This document shows positions 5,219 through 5,454 of a DNA stretch of 5,454 nucleotides, piece after piece (the first letter of the stretch is position 1; each line of letters opens with the position of its first letter). This DNA is from Actinomycetota bacterium. GTDB lineage: Bacteria; Actinomycetota; Actinomycetes; Streptosporangiales; Streptosporangiaceae. Location of the stretch: assembly GCA_003140115.1 (NCBI GenBank), contig PLIQ01000615.1:2350-7803 (forward strand), in the 5' to 3' direction. A program made the translations under genes and the position numbers. The notes beneath the pieces are model-generated. The model saw only the letters and a program-made list of their open reading frames with translations. It was not told the origin of the DNA and ran no database searches.

Positions 5219-5454
5219 GCCAGGCCGGCGACGAGGTCGTGCACCGGCTTGCGGCGGCCGGTGTAGAACGGAATCTCCAGCCGGGTGTGCCGCCGGGCCT
5301 CGGAGCCGCGCAGGTGCCGCATCAGGTCCAGGATCCGGTGCAACTCATCGGCTTCGAAGGCGAGTATCCACTCGTAGTCGTTGAGTGCGAAGCACGGCAC
5401 CGTATTGGCGCGGACGTCCGGGTACTCGCGCGCCATCATCCCGTGCTCGGCGAG
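5215..5454 (-). CDS. hemQ: HemQ, coproheme decarboxylase (chlorite dismutase family), C-terminal fragment
   Basis: The last 79 codons and the TGA stop are present; the gene runs off the right edge, and roughly two thirds of the usual 230-250 residues are missing. HemQ converts coproheme to haem b by two oxidative decarboxylations, the last step of the coproporphyrin-dependent pathway of actinobacteria and firmicutes. The fragment starts '[18 protein letters not shown]'; its His, at 5443-5445, corresponds to the proximal haem ligand of the family by my alignment from memory. '[20 protein letters not shown]' and the ending '[18 protein letters not shown]' are characteristic of the actinobacterial proteins. 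The ATG codons at 5434-5439 are internal, because the conserved 'EHG' lies before them. The catalytic Tyr region is outside the window. In actinobacteria hemQ often follows other haem genes, which would lie to the right. Confidence 0.93.
   Translation of the reverse strand, partial: LAEHGMMAREYPDVRANTVPCFALNDYEWILAFEADELHRILDLMRHLRGSEARRHTRLEIPFYTGRRKPVHDLVAGLA

Noticed and set aside
1..5454. Search for CRISPR, tRNA, rRNA, transposase, integrase or phage genes
   Set aside because: No regularly spaced repeat array longer than the two-unit 31-bp repeat, no tRNA-like cloverleaf and no mobile-element protein motif was seen. The 31-bp repeats abut directly with no unique spacers, so they are not CRISPR.

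Overview
The window is strongly GC-rich, with G/C at most third codon positions and several GTG starts. It carries F420-type enzyme families, a large LAL (LuxR-type) regulator, an actinobacterial-type HemQ fragment and two TANNNT promoters placed for leaderless mRNAs. Together these point to a high-GC actinobacterium; the genus cannot be read from the sequence. No mobile element, CRISPR array, tRNA or rRNA is visible. Most of the window is ordinary chromosomal coding sequence, and the least explained DNA is one intergenic region at 4558-4747.

Layout. Positions 1-231 (+) are the 3' end of a luciferase-like, probably F420-dependent oxidoreductase gene. It meets a very large LAL ATPase/LuxR regulator gene (about 3 kb, minus strand) tail to tail at one CTAG, which supplies both stop codons. 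A short divergent region then leads to msrB (3311-3715, +), which overlaps by 4 bp a small cupin gene (3712-4110, +). The cupin end carries a perfect 17-bp tandem duplication that includes its stop codon. A PPOX-class, probably F420-dependent, oxidoreductase gene (4153-4557, minus) converges on it. Next is a 190-bp noncoding region with three inverted-repeat modules built on AACCGGC/GCCGGT. The last two genes, both minus strand, are arfB (4748-5182, stalled-ribosome rescue) and the 3' end of hemQ (5215-5454, coproheme decarboxylase), which runs off the right edge.

How the genes relate. hemQ makes haem b in the coproporphyrin-dependent pathway, msrB repairs oxidised methionine, and the PPOX and luciferase-like proteins are probable F420-linked redox enzymes. 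From memory, msrB (Rv2674) also lies close to hemQ (Rv2676c) in Mycobacterium tuberculosis, so this looks like a variant of a known actinobacterial neighbourhood. msrB and the cupin gene appear translationally coupled. arfB lies downstream of hemQ but seems to have its own promoter overlapping the hemQ stop. I see no clearly new multi-gene system. The best candidate for something undescribed is the helically phased AACCGGC repeat array in front of the PPOX gene.
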